Below the pieces are notes generated by a model. The model ran no database searches. It was not told the origin of the DNA and was given only the letters and a program-made list of their open reading frames with translations. The position numbers and the translations under genes are program-made. 64,000 nucleotides of DNA from CAWGAJ01 sp963820545 (GTDB lineage Bacteria > Planctomycetota > Planctomycetia > Pirellulales > Thermoguttaceae): positions 248,001 through 312,000 of the forward strand of contig CAWGAJ010000001.1 of the NCBI GenBank assembly GCA_963820545.1, written 5' to 3'. This document shows positions 33,597-44,394 of the stretch, one piece after another. Each line of letters opens with the position of its first letter. The first letter of the stretch is position 1.

Positions 33597-33788
33597 TTAG
33601 TCCCGTAAGCCTATTAGTGTAGTAATTTGCACGCAAGAATTCTTCTTGGGTTTCTTTTTACTTGACGAATTGAATTGACGAACGGCTAAAACTAATTCCT
33701 CTTTTGTGAGTGCCCGATACGCGAATACTTCATATCGGATATTCTTGCTGTTATCACGCAAGACGTTTTTAATGTTTGGAAGTTCCAT
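33597..33788 (-). CDS. Small basic protein of unknown function
   Basis: A 63-residue frame, MELPNIKNVLRDNSKNIRYE then a Lys/Ser-rich segment (FNSSSKKKPKKNSCVQI). RBS-like aaaggaatt lies before the ATG. It is in an AT-rich patch between mobile remnants. Likely an element-derived small gene, perhaps decayed. Confidence 0.35.
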   Translation of the reverse strand: MELPNIKNVLRDNSKNIRYEVFAYRALTKEELVLAVRQFNSSSKKKPKKNSCVQITTLIGLRD

Positions 33789-33959
33789 TTTATGAAATTC
33801 CTTTCTTTTCGTCTTTTTAAGTCATACACATTGTATCAAGTTTGTATATTAGAGCAAATAGAAAAATCTGCCAGTCTCCACAGCCCGTCCTTGGTTTGCT
33901 TTCCCGCCTCCATATCTTAGCCTGGTCGAATGTGGTATAAAAGAGTAGGGGTAACAAGT

Positions 33960-34457
33960 ATGGACAAAAAGAATACTATTCTTCTACCGCCGTTGCCGCA
34001 AACAACAATGCTGGGCAATCACAGCCCGTCTACAAAACCGTGGTATCGTTCTAAATGGTCTGTTTTTGCAGCAACACTCGTTCTATCCTTTTTAGCCGTA
34101 GTTGTGTTGCTCATCTTGTTTCATAATCGAGAAGATGAATGGACTCTAGTATCGCACAACCACCGTGAAATACTTGGAAAAATGAGCAAGGATGATCCCG
34201 ATTTTTCCCGAGAGAAAACTCATTTTGTTGATACATACAATCGTTTTACTGGAAAAATAATTTACCGTGAAATCTGTCATTACGATGACAAACATGAACT
34301 TGTTTCGGTGGCCCAAGGCCCCATGAGTCCAGGGAATAACCCCCACGGTGAATGGCAACTTGTGCTTTTCAATCCTGATCGACTTGTGCGTATTTGGTAT
34401 TGGTATGGTGAGACAATCACTGAGGCGGACTGGGTTAGTCGAAATAAAAATAAATGA
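33960..34457 (+). CDS. Single-pass membrane protein of unknown function
   Basis: The start is the ATG at 33960 (MDKKNTILLPPLPQ), preceded by aggggtaac. Residues about 35-57 form a membrane helix (WSVFAATLVLSFLAVVVLLI). The 110-residue exterior domain contains MYDD-like turn repeats: GKIIYREICHYDDKHELVSV, then GEWQLVLFNPDRLVRIWYW, resembling antitoxin or wnt-like beta-turn repeats. Composition is AT-rich, like the neighbouring mobile DNA. Function unknown. Confidence 0.5.
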   Translation: MDKKNTILLPPLPQTTMLGNHSPSTKPWYRSKWSVFAATLVLSFLAVVVLLILFHNREDEWTLVSHNHREILGKMSKDDPDFSREKTHFVDTYNRFTGKIIYREICHYDDKHELVSVAQGPMSPGNNPHGEWQLVLFNPDRLVRIWYWYGETITEADWVSRNKNK

Positions 34458-34834
34458 TTACTGTTCCCGCCTATTCCGATAAGAAGGCCCCACAGGCTAG
34501 ACACAAGACAGAAAATCAGCGCAAGATGTTTTACTGACTCCAATCACCACGTCTATTTTACACTTTCTAAAAACCAGCCGCCGGTGGCAAATATATGCCG
34601 ACTTCCGTACTCTATTCCCTTTAGATTAGAATAACTGGGGACTGTCCCAATTTTTGCGCAGCAAAAATGGGACTGTCCCCTTAACGGTGAAGATTAAACT
34701 TGGGAACTGTTACGTTTTTCGCGCAGCAAAATGCGACTCCCATTTTCGCGTAGTAAAAACCGACCATCACCTTCCAATGATCCTCTTCCACCCAAATTCT
34801 GAACCCTGAACCCCGAACCCTGAACCCTTTCGAT
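34458..34834. other. Intergenic region with REP copy
   Basis: It contains the REP hairpin ggggactgtccc..gggactgtcccc at 34637-34681, a diverged neighbouring copy (gggaactgttacgtttttcg at about 34702-34742), and gaaccct tandem repeats at 34800-34829 directly before bioA. No gene is supported. Confidence 0.6.
34637..34681. repeat. REP-like palindrome, ggggactgtccc family
   Basis: A single hairpin: ggggactgtcccaatttttg / caaaaatgggactgtcccc. Same family as 3516-3587 and the copy inside bioA. Confidence 0.85.
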
Positions 34835-36253
34835 ATGTCCAATCCTTCCCCCGAAGAACTCGAAACCTGGGATCGCACACTCGTCTGGCACGCCTTTACG
34901 CAGATGGCCGAGTATGAGCCTCTGATCTTGGAACGTGCACAAGGCTGCGTGGTTTGGGATATTGACGGCCACGAGTATATCGACGGCATAAGCAGCCTGT
35001 GGTGCAATATCCATGGCCACCGGCATCCGAAGATCGACGCGGCCGTTCGCGCCCAGCTCGATCGCGTGGCGCACGTCACCTCGCTGGGCAGTTCTAATCC
35101 GACGACCATAAAACTGGCCAAGCGTCTGGTCGATCTTGCCCTGCCGGGCCTTTGTCACGTTTTCTTTTCCGACGACGGGGCCACGGCCGTCGAAGTGGCT
35201 ATCAAAATGGCCCTGCAATACTGGCGGCAACGCAAAAATCCCCGGCCGGATAAAACCTGCTACCTGGCCCTGGGCGAGGCATATCACGGCGATACCTTAG
35301 GCAGCGTGAGCGTCGGCGGCGTGGAGCGCTTCCATGCCATGTTCAAGCCGCTGTTGTTCGAAACCCTGCGCGTACCCGTGCCCGATACGTATCGCACGCC
35401 AGGGGACTGTCCCAATTTTGGGGACTGTCCCAATTTTCACGCAGTGAAAATGGGACTGTCCCCTTCCAGTTCTAGTAGCATACAATTGTGCAAATATCAC
35501 CTTGAAAAATTAGAAAAAGTTTTGGCCGAGCACCATGAGCGCATAGCAGCCATGGTGATCGAACCCTTGGTGCAAGCCGCGGCGGGCATGATCGTGCACC
35601 CGGCCGGATATCTGCGCGGCGTAAGAGAACTGACAAAAAAATACGACGTGCTGCTGATCGCCGATGAAGTCGCCGTGGCCTTCGGACGGACCGGCAAGAT
35701 GTTCGCCTGCGAGCACGAATCTGTCACGCCCGATTTCCTCTGCCTGGCCAAGGGCATTACCGGCGGTTATCTGCCCTTGGCCGCCACGCTCACGACCGAA
35801 GAGATCTGGCAGGCTTTTTTGGGCACATACTCCGAGAGCAAAACTTTTTTCCACGGTCACACTTACAGCGGCAATCCCTTGGGCGCCGCCGCCGCTCTTG
35901 CCTGCCTGGATATCTTCGATGAAGAAAAAACCCTAGAACATCTAAAGCCCAAAATCGCCCGGCTGGCCGAGCATCTTACTCGCATCGCTCAACTGGCTCA
36001 CGTGGGCCACGTGCGTCAATGCGGGCTGATCGGCGCAATCGAACTGGTCCGCGACAAAGCCGCCAAAGAGCCATACCCTTGGGAAGAAAAACGCGGCCTG
36101 CGCGTCTGCGATTATGCCCGCCGCGAAGGCGTGCTCTTGCGCCCGCTGGGCAACGTAATCGTCATCATGCCCCCGCTTTCCATTACCCTTGAGCAGTTGG
36201 ATAGAATTCTAATCGCCGTGGAGCGAGGAATCGTGAACGAAATTGGAGATTAG
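34835..36253 (+). CDS. bioA: Adenosylmethionine-8-amino-7-oxononanoate aminotransferase
   Basis: BioA makes 7,8-diaminononanoate in biotin synthesis, using SAM as amino donor. The 472-residue class III aminotransferase has HAFTQMAEYEPLILERAQG (19-37), SSLWCNIHGHRHP (53-65), SDDGATAVEVAIKMALQYW (112-130), the Asp-Glu of ADEVA (276-280) and the PLP lysine in CLAKGITGGYLP (K306). Residues about 188-212 are not family sequence. They translate a REP-like palindrome (35402-35463) inserted in frame. The insertion lies in a surface region before the helix IQLCKYHLEKLE and may be tolerated. Confidence 0.93.
   Translation: MSNPSPEELETWDRTLVWHAFTQMAEYEPLILERAQGCVVWDIDGHEYIDGISSLWCNIHGHRHPKIDAAVRAQLDRVAHVTSLGSSNPTTIKLAKRLVDLALPGLCHVFFSDDGATAVEVAIKMALQYWRQRKNPRPDKTCYLALGEAYHGDTLGSVSVGGVERFHAMFKPLLFETLRVPVPDTYRTPGDCPNFGDCPNFHAVKMGLSPSSSSSIQLCKYHLEKLEKVLAEHHERIAAMVIEPLVQAAAGMIVHPAGYLRGVRELTKKYDVLLIADEVAVAFGRTGKMFACEHESVTPDFLCLAKGITGGYLPLAATLTTEEIWQAFLGTYSESKTFFHGHTYSGNPLGAAAALACLDIFDEEKTLEHLKPKIARLAEHLTRIAQLAHVGHVRQCGLIGAIELVRDKAAKEPYPWEEKRGLRVCDYARREGVLLRPLGNVIVIMPPLSITLEQLDRILIAVERGIVNEIGD
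35402..35463. repeat. REP-like palindrome inserted inside bioA
   Basis: Two tandem left arms (ggggactgtcccaatttt) face one right arm (tgaaaatgggactgtcccc). The arrangement is the same as the copy at 3516-3587. It is read through in frame, giving GDCPNFGDCPNFHAVKMGLS. Confidence 0.88.
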
Positions 36254-36402
36254 TGGGCAGTGGATGGTGGACAGGAATTAACGCAGAAGTCAGAACGCGG
36301 AACGCAGAAGTCAGAACTGAAAACTGATTACTGAAAACAAAAAATCATCCACTATCTACCACAAACCACCTACTACCTACCATTTACCCCGAACCCTGAA
36401 TC

Positions 36403-36951
36403 CTATTCCGCGTCGTAGTGTTCTTTTCGCGACAAACGTCGCAATCGCCAATACCGCCAAGCAATTGCTAATAAAAGTATGGGACCATAAAAAAGTACTT
36501 CCACCAGATAAATGCAAAAGGTGTCGAAATCCCAGGGTGGCGGAACATACGGCAAGGTGCGGAACCAGGGCATGGGCAAGGCTAGTCGGGCGGTGCTTAA
36601 AGGCCAAAATATTGTCACTCCCAAGCCATGGTTATAAAAGGAATCCATCAGCAGATGACTCAGCCAGGCCGCCGCGCCCCCGAAAATCACCGGCCAGGCG
36701 CCGATGCCCATTCGCGTTGACTTACACGTGCGCAACACCACGGCAAAGACAATAATTAAAGCCAGATTCACAAACAGGCTGTGACTGACTTCATAACGAA
36801 TATGTCCCCAGCCGGGCAGATGCCAATCGGGCACAGTAGCCAGTCCAATAAATCCCGAAAGAAACGCCGCCTTCGCCCAACAACTCTGATAACGCGGCAT
36901 GCAAACCACGCCCATGCTCATGCCGACCAAACTGTGTCCGATGGGAGTCAT
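36403..36951 (-). CDS. YdjM-like membrane-bound metal-dependent hydrolase
   Basis: The start is set at the ATG at 36951 (MTPIGHSLVGMSMGVVCMPR), since upstream codons read through repeat DNA. The 182-residue product has the YdjM/DUF457 layout: an early His in GHSLVG, Asp in VPDWHLPGWGHIRYEVSHSL, and a later HLLMDSFYNHGLG. These would bind metal. Four to five membrane helices are visible. Members are inner-membrane proteins of uncertain substrate. Confidence 0.75.
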   Translation of the reverse strand: MTPIGHSLVGMSMGVVCMPRYQSCWAKAAFLSGFIGLATVPDWHLPGWGHIRYEVSHSLFVNLALIIVFAVVLRTCKSTRMGIGAWPVIFGGAAAWLSHLLMDSFYNHGLGVTIFWPLSTARLALPMPWFRTLPYVPPPWDFDTFCIYLVEVLFYGPILLLAIAWRYWRLRRLSRKEHYDAE

Positions 36952-37256
36952 TAGATATGAGATAGGGGATATAGTCTTCGTCTTAGGTTTAAGCGCGTTT
37001 TCGCGCATGTTTTTATATTGCAAATTGACAATTGCAAATTTCAAATTGCAACTTGAACAACCATAACCACTTGCCCGACTTGTTACCTTACTTCGTACTA
37101 TTAACTGAAAACTAAGAACCACCTACTACCTACCACCTACGATGAACTTTTTGGTTACGGCCGTAGGCCGCGCTAGGGGTAGACGGCAGTTAGTAGGTGG
37201 TTATTATTGAACCCCGAATCCTGAATCCTGAACCCCGAACCCTGAACCCTTTTCAT
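36952..37256. other. Repeat-rich intergenic region
   Basis: It contains degenerate tandem repeats: ttgcaaattgacaattgcaaatttcaaattgc at about 37017-37050, accacctactacctacc near 37120 and gaaccccgaatcct from 37208. An imperfect palindrome acggccgtaggccgcgct lies near 37156. No gene or promoter was identified. Confidence 0.5.
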
Positions 37257-40200
37257 TTAGAACCGCAGTTTTTCCGGCAGGAGGTTTTTCATGCGGTCGA
37301 ACAGGCCGGTGCGATCGGGATTTTGGGCGGGCTGTTGTTCGCTTTCCGGCTGTTTAGTGCCGGGCTTCTCGGCCAGTTCGCCCTTGGATTTAAGCGGCGG
37401 CGAAGCATCCGTGGGCAAAGGGACGTTTTCCGCCAGGAAGCGCGGCCAATAGCCTTCCAGCAATTGCAGGCAATCGCCGATCTGGCCGCTTTGCAGTTTC
37501 ACGTCGGCCAAGGAAATGATTTTCGAAAGCTCGACCATTTCCGCGCGGCTAAAGACGAGATCGAACATTTGCACGTCATCGATCCAAACCTCGCCGGGGC
37601 CCGTCAGATCGAACCGCGCCCGCAGCGCGGAAAGTCCTTCCCAGGGCAGATTGTCGACTTGGAAAATATATTGGGCCCACTGGCTGCCTAATTCGACGCT
37701 GCTGGGCGAACCATCGGGCATCCGGCCCACCGCGGCGAAACAATAATATTCTCGGCCGCCCAGTTTATCTTCCAGGGCCAGTCGAAGTTGCGGTTGTTGA
37801 TGGGGATCCGCGATGCGTAGCCAAACGGACATCGACACCCGGCCCGTGGTCGGCGCGGGCAAGGGCCGGCTCTCCAGGCACGCCGCCGGACCATTGCTGG
37901 CCAGGCGCACCGACTGCTTGCCGCTGTGGGCCCGGGTGGGATCAAGCTGGATGGTCACTCCTTGCCGAGAGCTGGGGATCCAATCGGGAATCCCATTCCG
38001 GGCATCCGCCGGTTTTTCGAAATCGGGATTATCAAGCCCGTCCAACGGCGGCGGCATTCGCAGCGCGGCGGCCCGGGCTCCTAATTGATTTATCTCCGCC
38101 GCCAAGGCCGGGGCGATAGTTTTCGGCAAAGCGACTTGCGGCAGCGCGACCTGGATGTTCGGTTCGCTTAAGCGCGCGGCGACCAGGTCGTAAGGTTCCA
38201 GGCGGACTTCCCAATAGGCCTCGTTGTTGCTATCGGATCGCAGCGGAGCGATTCGCCGCGAACCGGTGAGTTCCTCGATGCGGCAGTCAGCTTGGGCTTT
38301 GATATTGATCCGCGCGGTGGCGGGAAAGGGGGCGTCGTTGACGGCATACAGATAGGTCCGGTTGGCATAGGTCCCCACGCGAAACGTCACCGGCTGTGAC
38401 GACGTGCGCCGGTCGGCCACCTGCTGGAAACGCACCGCCGGCAAGGAGCGATAGGCCGCCGCCAAATCCCGCAGGGCCTCTTCCTGTCCCAGGCTGAGCT
38501 GCCAACCGCCGTCGAAGAGGACTTGGGCGTCGAGCGTGGCCAGGCTGTGGATGAAACGGCGGCGATTTTGCGATCCCGACTGCGAGGGCTGTAAAACCAA
38601 CCAGGTATTACTCGGTTTGATCGGACTCTTCTGATCGAATGAGGGGATGTGCGTCTCCCGGGGCACGTGAAAAAACAGGCTGCCGGAAACCGGCAATTCT
38701 TGAAAATAATGATCTATGTCGGGCATCTGGCCGAGCTGTAATTCCAAGGCCTTGGCGGCGAGACTATCGCCGGACATCAGGCGCTCCGGACGCAAAAACA
38801 CCAAATGCTGATTGGATTGATAATGCCGGGCGTCGAAACCCATGCGCAGCAGCAAATCGGCCATGGTGGTGCGCCGCGAGAGGCTGGGTTTCAACTCGGC
38901 CTCGGCCACGGGACCGGCGATCATCTCGGCCCCGGCCAGATACAAACGACTCTCGGGCCGCAAGGAAACCAACAGCTCTTGGGCCTGGGCGTAGAATTTG
39001 CTCAATCTAGCCGTGCGCCATTCCAGCCACAATCGCTGCTGAGCCTCTTGGCCCAGGAACGCCGCTGCGCGGCGAAACGCTGGGGTCCTTCGCCCGGCAC
39101 GCGGATCTGCGTTTCCTGTTCGAACTGGGCGATGGTCTGATCGTCCAGGCCCCAATTCGCGCCGGGCAGTTGCGTGTAACCGTCGGCCGCCAAGTCGCAC
39201 GGCCATTCCGGCAAATGACGGATGCTGGGCGTAACGTTCGGCGACCTCCGTAAAGACCCTTAACATCGCCTCTTGGACGCGTGGATTAAGCACGTTGTAA
39301 TACGGCGCCAGCCCGCGCTCGGCGGAATGAGTTGCCCGCCACGAGTTTCCCTCCGCGCCGATCCACTCCAGCGCCTCGGCCTCCGCACCGCCCTGGCGAC
39401 GAATAACTTCCAACTCCGGCAAAGGAGCGGCAAATTCCAGCGCAGGAATCAACTGCAATCTTTCGCGGTCAAACATGCGAAAGAGCATTTCCAGCACGTC
39501 CTTGCGCACGGGGTCCTGGGCCGAAGTGAAAAACACCCCCGTATCGTAACGCGGCGTGGGCTCCACGAGCGCACTGGGATAGATTGTGCTGCCGTCGGCC
39601 AACACGCTGAGCATCAAGCCGTTATAGCCCACATGCTGTAAATATTCGCTCAACCTCGTGCCGCCTTCGTAAAACGTATTCCAGTTGTCCAGCGTGCGCC
39701 CGCACCACTCGTCATAGGCTTCCGTGGCGGAAAAATTTTGGGGAAACAGCGGCCGGTCGAAATAGGCCGCCAACAGCCGTTGACTTTGCCGCGGCGGCAG
39801 CGGCGCGGCTTGCGGCAAACGCTCGCCGCCGGCCAGCACGCGAATCTTGCCGTACACGGCCGGCGCGGATCGCGGCCGTTAGTCATCAACACCAACGGTG
39901 CGCTGGTGCGCGGCCAGAAAATCAAACGATGCCGCAGCATGCGCGGGGCCTCGGTTTTTTCCAGCACCTCATTGTGCACGTCAATGCCCGAGTCTACTCC
40001 CACAGGCGCCAGCGCCCCGGCGGCATTCGCTTCGAGGATACTAATGCCCAGCGTTTGCGGCACGTCGCTGGGATATTCCACTTCCAGGATGTGCGGCCGA
40101 CCCGGCTGACTGATGGGCAGCCAGTAGGCTTCCCAACTCACATCGGGCGAATCGACATTGGGATTCAACTGCACCAGATTGCCCAGACTGTGGGAATAGG

Positions 40201-41215
40201 GCTTCAAATTGTCGTTGCCCAGCGGACCTTTGCCCAGCGCCAAGACTTGGGCAGTTGCAACTGCGGCAACTGCGGCAGTTTGCCCAGCAGCTCCCACCAA
40301 TGCGGATTGGCAGGATCGATTTCCACAATCGAGGAAAATTCGCGCTGTGCGCGGCTATTGGCCAGGGGACTGCGGGGATCCAATACCAGCACCTGCACCT
40401 TTCGCTCGACAATGGTTTTATTCCAACTCAAGGGACGCCGCACCGCTTCCGACCAGCCGGGATTGTTGATCACGCTTAGGATCACGTCATAAGCCCCTTC
40501 CTCGTCGGGCAAGGGCAATTCGAGGGGAATCGCGGCCTGCGCGCCGACTTGCACCTCATGCTGCGACGTCCACAATTCCTTCACGACGCCCGCCGGACAC
40601 AATTGCACTTTCAGCCGCGCCTTTGTGCCCTCGGCAAGCGGGAGCAAATGCGGCTCGACCGTAAAGCGAAATTTCTCGCCGGGCGTAAAAACCAAACTAT
40701 CTCGCGTTAAACCAACGCGCAATTGATCGCCCGGCGCGGATCGCCAAGAGCCGATTTCCTTGCCCGTCAAGGTCCTTGTTGACAAACTCTTGCACCACGT
40801 CGGCCAGCGGAATTTCCACGTTCAAGGGCCGATCAGGGGCATCAACGGCGGTTAATTGAATCATGCATCGCGCCGAGAGCGGCGCCGTCACGAGCACGTC
40901 GAACGCGTCGTACGCCCGGCTGCTCCGCTGCCGAATAATCAGGCGCTGATCCGTGCGCCCGCCTTGTTCGAGATACATCGAAGCCGGCTCGTTGGCTTCG
41001 ATGCCCAGCGGTCTAAGTTCGGCAAAGCGACCTTCACTAAGCGTGACGACTCCTTGCCATTGTCGTTCCCGGCCCCCGCCCCAAGTAATGCGCAATCGCA
41101 ATTCTTCCGCCCAGGTGACATAAGGAAGCAAGAAAATAAAAGCCAGAAACGCCCATCGGCGCAGCTTCTTCGCCGGCGCGCCGCCTTGTTCCCGGCGGTC
41201 CGCATGAAAGGCCAT
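37257..41215 (-). CDS. Large secreted GHL10-like protein with C-terminal beta-sandwich (frameshifted)
   Basis: Several consecutive frames make one protein of about 1,320 residues. The start is probably the ATG at 41215, followed by a signal peptide (KLRRWAFLAFIFLLPYVTWA). The middle region resembles a family-10-like TIM barrel: LQHVGYNGLMLSVLADGSTI, LFRMFDRERLQLIPALEFAA and VQEAMLRVFTEVAERY. The C-terminal part (about the last 250 residues) contains a carbohydrate-binding-like sandwich (LDPTRAHSGKQSVRLASNG). Breaks lie near 40733-40738, 40234-40241, 39858-39867, 39185-39190 and 39058-39066. Two of them restore with a GC added. Substrate unknown; extracellular polysaccharide is a guess. Confidence 0.65.
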
Positions 41216-41523
41216 CGCGATGCTCTCGGACTTCCTTGTCCGACCATCGTCGTGCGCAAAGTGGCGGTTTCTGCAAGAGATAAGTTGTATGGGAACGTGC
41301 CTGCGCATACGCCACGCAGTCGATCAATCGCCAAGCGTCGGACAAACACGCACCCTATCAAGAGACAATAGGGCGGGGATTATATAGAGAAAAACCTTTA
41401 TCCCACTACCCCAGCTTGGCCTGTTTTTCCCGGAAATGTGCCGAAACACAAAGATACAATAACCAGGAAAAGGCCATGGAAAGATAAAATGGAAAATATG
41501 GGATATCTGGAAAGATCTTCTGC

Positions 41524-42741
41524 CTAATCCAGCCCGTGGATCAGCACTTCACTCAAGGGAGGCAAATCAACGATGCTGCCGCTTTGTATGGCCTGTTCGT
41601 ACCGGACCAGCGCGTCTTGCAGGTTTTCCACTACATCCAGGCAGCGCGATTGCACGTTATTGACTTCCCAGCGGTCGTCGGGTTTGGCGTACAACTCCGC
41701 TTCGCCCATAGTGCGAAGATACCACGCCGGCGTGCGCATTGCTCGCTCCCCTCCGTTGCCGGCAAGACACATTCGATCGCGCACCGCGGCGACATCCTCC
41801 CGCACCACGGGAATTAAACTTGCCGCCGTGGGCGAACCCTGCGCCGCTTTTATTTGCCACCACTGGGAGAGCGTTGCCCAGAGATCGGCCGGCTCGACCA
41901 GCGTCTGACTGCGCGCGGCAGCGCCCAGACCGTCGGGAAAACGCAGCAGCAAAGGCACTTGGACCAATTCGCCATAAAGGGCCTCGTCACACGGGCCGAT
42001 GCGCCCATGCTCGCCCAAAGGAAAACCGCGCGAAGAAGTGACCGCCAGCAGCAGTTCCTCCCGGACCGTCAGGTCGTCCAGAAAATCCAAGAAAGCCTCC
42101 AGACAAGTGTCCAAAAGCGACACCTGCCCGGCGTAACATTGCGTGATGCCTAACAGTTCGTCCGGGTCGTAATTTTTCGCGAGAATTCGTTCGGGCACTT
42201 CGGCCCTATGGGGCGGGTTGGGATCGCCTCCGTCCTGATATGCCTGGCGAAAGGAAAGAGGCGCGTCCCACGTCGAGCCCAGTCCGGCCAGATGACACCA
42301 CAACATAAACGGCTCGCGCGCCGATTGCAGATAATCGATTATTTGCAAAAAACAGCCGGCAAAATGCGTCTGCTCAATTTCCTTGGCAACCCGGCTTTGC
42401 CAAGGCGGATCGATCTCGACGATCGAGTCGAAATCGGCGGCCAGTGCATGACGCGCCACCAGCGGTTCGTCGGTCACCAGCGCCGTGGACACGCCCGACT
42501 CGCGCAAACACGCGGCCAGCGACGGCCGCTCCCCCGCCGAGCCCTGTGCACACAAAGCATGACAACCCTGCCAGTAGGAACGGTAAATTTTATTCAAGTC
42601 GGGCGAATCGAGCAGCGCCTGATCGAAAAGGAACGATTGGCTGGCCAGCCGGTCCACGGCCGGCGTTTCAATCCACGTATTGCCATAGGCCCCAAGATAG
42701 CCCGCGTGCAGCCGGTCAATAACCAGACATATCGCATTCAT
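41524..42741 (-). CDS. Sulfatase-like protein lacking the catalytic Cys/Ser motif
   Basis: A 405-residue alkaline-phosphatase-superfamily protein. The N-terminus (CLVIDRLHAGYLGAYGNTWI, then ETPAVDRLA) and C-terminal HGRIGPCDEALYGELVQVPL followed by LLRFP match sulfatases. The C/S-x-P-x-R formylglycine motif expected after the first 50 residues is absent; the region reads LLDSPDLNKIYRSYWQG. The metal Asp in the first strand is kept. There is no signal peptide, so it may be a cytoplasmic pseudo-sulfatase or act on another ester. Confidence 0.75.
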   Translation of the reverse strand: MNAICLVIDRLHAGYLGAYGNTWIETPAVDRLASQSFLFDQALLDSPDLNKIYRSYWQGCHALCAQGSAGERPSLAACLRESGVSTALVTDEPLVARHALAADFDSIVEIDPPWQSRVAKEIEQTHFAGCFLQIIDYLQSAREPFMLWCHLAGLGSTWDAPLSFRQAYQDGGDPNPPHRAEVPERILAKNYDPDELLGITQCYAGQVSLLDTCLEAFLDFLDDLTVREELLLAVTSSRGFPLGEHGRIGPCDEALYGELVQVPLLLRFPDGLGAAARSQTLVEPADLWATLSQWWQIKAAQGSPTAASLIPVVREDVAAVRDRMCLAGNGGERAMRTPAWYLRTMGEAELYAKPDDRWEVNNVQSRCLDVVENLQDALVRYEQAIQSGSIVDLPPLSEVLIHGLD

Positions 42742-42892
42742 GCCGGCATTGTAACTAAAAAAAGCCGCGGGCGAAAGACGGAGGATGAAGAGAAGGATCA
42801 GGGATGAGGTGGGTATTGTTGTGGAAAATCAGCAACAAATGTTGATTAAAGGCATCGTGTTATCGGTACAACCAGTTTATTTATATCTTGTT

Positions 42893-42958
42893 TAGCCGCG
42901 GCACTTGTGTTGCGAGTCATGTAAAAAAATACCCGGCGCGAGTGCCGGGGCTAAACTT
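42893..42958. repeat. REP-like palindrome, tttagccgcggcac / gtgccggggctaaa
   Basis: Outer arms tttagccgcggcact and gagtgccggggctaaa enclose a 35-bp spacer. It lies just upstream of the O-antigen ligase gene. Related single hairpins are at 33243-33268 and 55368-55393. Confidence 0.7.
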
Positions 42959-42962
42959 TAAT

Positions 42963-44347
42963 GCCATGGAAATACTCGCTATCATTTTCGGCATTGCCGG
43001 CTTGATCTGGGCCGTTGTGCTGCTGCGTCGCGGCGGACTGTTGGCCGGCTGTTTGGCCACCATGTTGGCCGGCGCTTGCTTCAGCGTGGAATTTTTTAAA
43101 GTTGCCATCGGCCCGGTGCCGCTGACGGCCGATCGCATCTTGTTTCTTGCGCTCCTCGGCCAATATTTATTGTGGCGCCGCTGGGGCTGGGCCGATCCCA
43201 AACCCTTGGGCAAGCCGGAAATATTGCTCTGTCTGTTTGCGGGCATGATGCTCCTAAGCACGTTTTCCAGCGACTACACGGCCGCAAACTGGCAGCCGGT
43301 TTCGTGGCTGATTATCTACTACCTCATGCCGTTTGGTCTCTATTGGATCGTTCGAGACGCCCAGTTCAGCGAAAAAACCTTATGGTGCTTATTCCTCTGC
43401 TTGACCGCGTTTGGCGTATATTTGGCCATAACATCATTAACGGAATATTTTCAGGTTTGGGAACTGGTCTTTCCCACATATATCGCCGCCACGGCCGCCT
43501 TGGAGACGGCCGAGTTTGTCGGTCGGCGCGAGGACCGTTCCTCAATCCCATCAGCAACGGCATTGCCTTGTCGATATGCCTGGGAGCGGCCTTGATGATT
43601 TGGCCGCGTCTGAGCCGCCCCGGCAAATTGCTGCTCATTCCGCTGTATCTGCTATTTATGGCCGCGATTTACACTACCTTGACTCGCAGCGTATGGATGA
43701 GCTGCGTACTGACCCTGGCCCTGGTAATATGTTTGGCCTTGCCCTGGAACTGGCGTCTGCCGATTCTTAGCGCAGGCCTGCTGCTGGCCCTGCTGCTGGC
43801 CTTTACGCAATGGGATCAATTGGTGGCCTTCAAACGCGAGCGAAATCTCGACGCCGGCAATACCGCCGAATCGGTCCAGTTGCGCCCCGTCTTGGCCACT
43901 ATCGCCTGGAAAATGTTTCTCGATCATCCGCTTTTCGGCTGCGGCTATTCGCAATACAAAACCGAACATCTCAACTATCTTTCCGACCGCTCCACAACCC
44001 TGGTGCTGGAAAAAGGCCGCGGCTATATTCCCCACAACGTGGTCTTTTCGCTCTTGACCGAGACGGGCCTGGTCGGCCTGGGCCTGTTTTTGGCGATAGT
44101 ATATTTCTGGGCAGCCGACGCTTGGTGTCTCTGGCGAACGAAAACCATCCCGCTCGTGGCCCGGCAACAAGGCTTGCTCATGCTTGTCGTCTTGCAAGCC
44201 TATTTCCTGAACGGCATGTTCCACGACGTTTCCGCCGTGCCCATGGGCAACATGATTCTGTTCTTCCTGGCGGGAGTAACTGCCGGCTTGCGCCCCTGCC
44301 TGCAATCGGCTATCGCACCAAATGTAGGTCAGGCACCCCGTGCCTGA
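42963..44347 (+). CDS. O-antigen ligase/polymerase family membrane protein (frameshifted)
   Basis: The start is the ATG at 42963 (MEILAIIFGIAGLIWAVVLL). Two frames overlap and join near 43521-43531, where one G added before a GCGCG tract gives FVGRARGPFLNPISNGIA. The joined protein of about 460 residues has 10-12 membrane helices and the Wzy_C/WaaL signature after the fourth helix: MFLDHPLFGCGYSQYK then GYIPHNVVFSLLTETGLVGL. It would ligate or polymerise surface polysaccharide. Its last codons (NVGQAPRA and the stop) lie inside a REP element that flanks the RAYT gene. Confidence 0.85.
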
Positions 44348-44349
44348 CA
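44327..44349 (+). repeat. REP flanking the RAYT gene, left copy
   Basis: The 23-bp ggtcaggcaccccgtgcctgaca is itself a hairpin and appears in inverted orientation at 44961-44983. It provides the stop codon of the O-antigen ligase. Confidence 0.93.
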
Positions 44350-44394
44350 GACATTAGGCTTGTTGTCAACGTCTCGTGTTGATACGATATCCAC

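Noticed and set aside
18146..37256. Telomere-like gaaccct repeats
   Set aside because: They resemble eukaryotic telomere units but are short, degenerate, internal and found at many intergenic places on both strands of a bacterial chromosome.
37257..41308. Reading the broken frames as several separate small genes
   Set aside because: Adjacent fragments continue one another in sequence and two breaks are repaired by one added GC. A single secreted protein is the simpler explanation.
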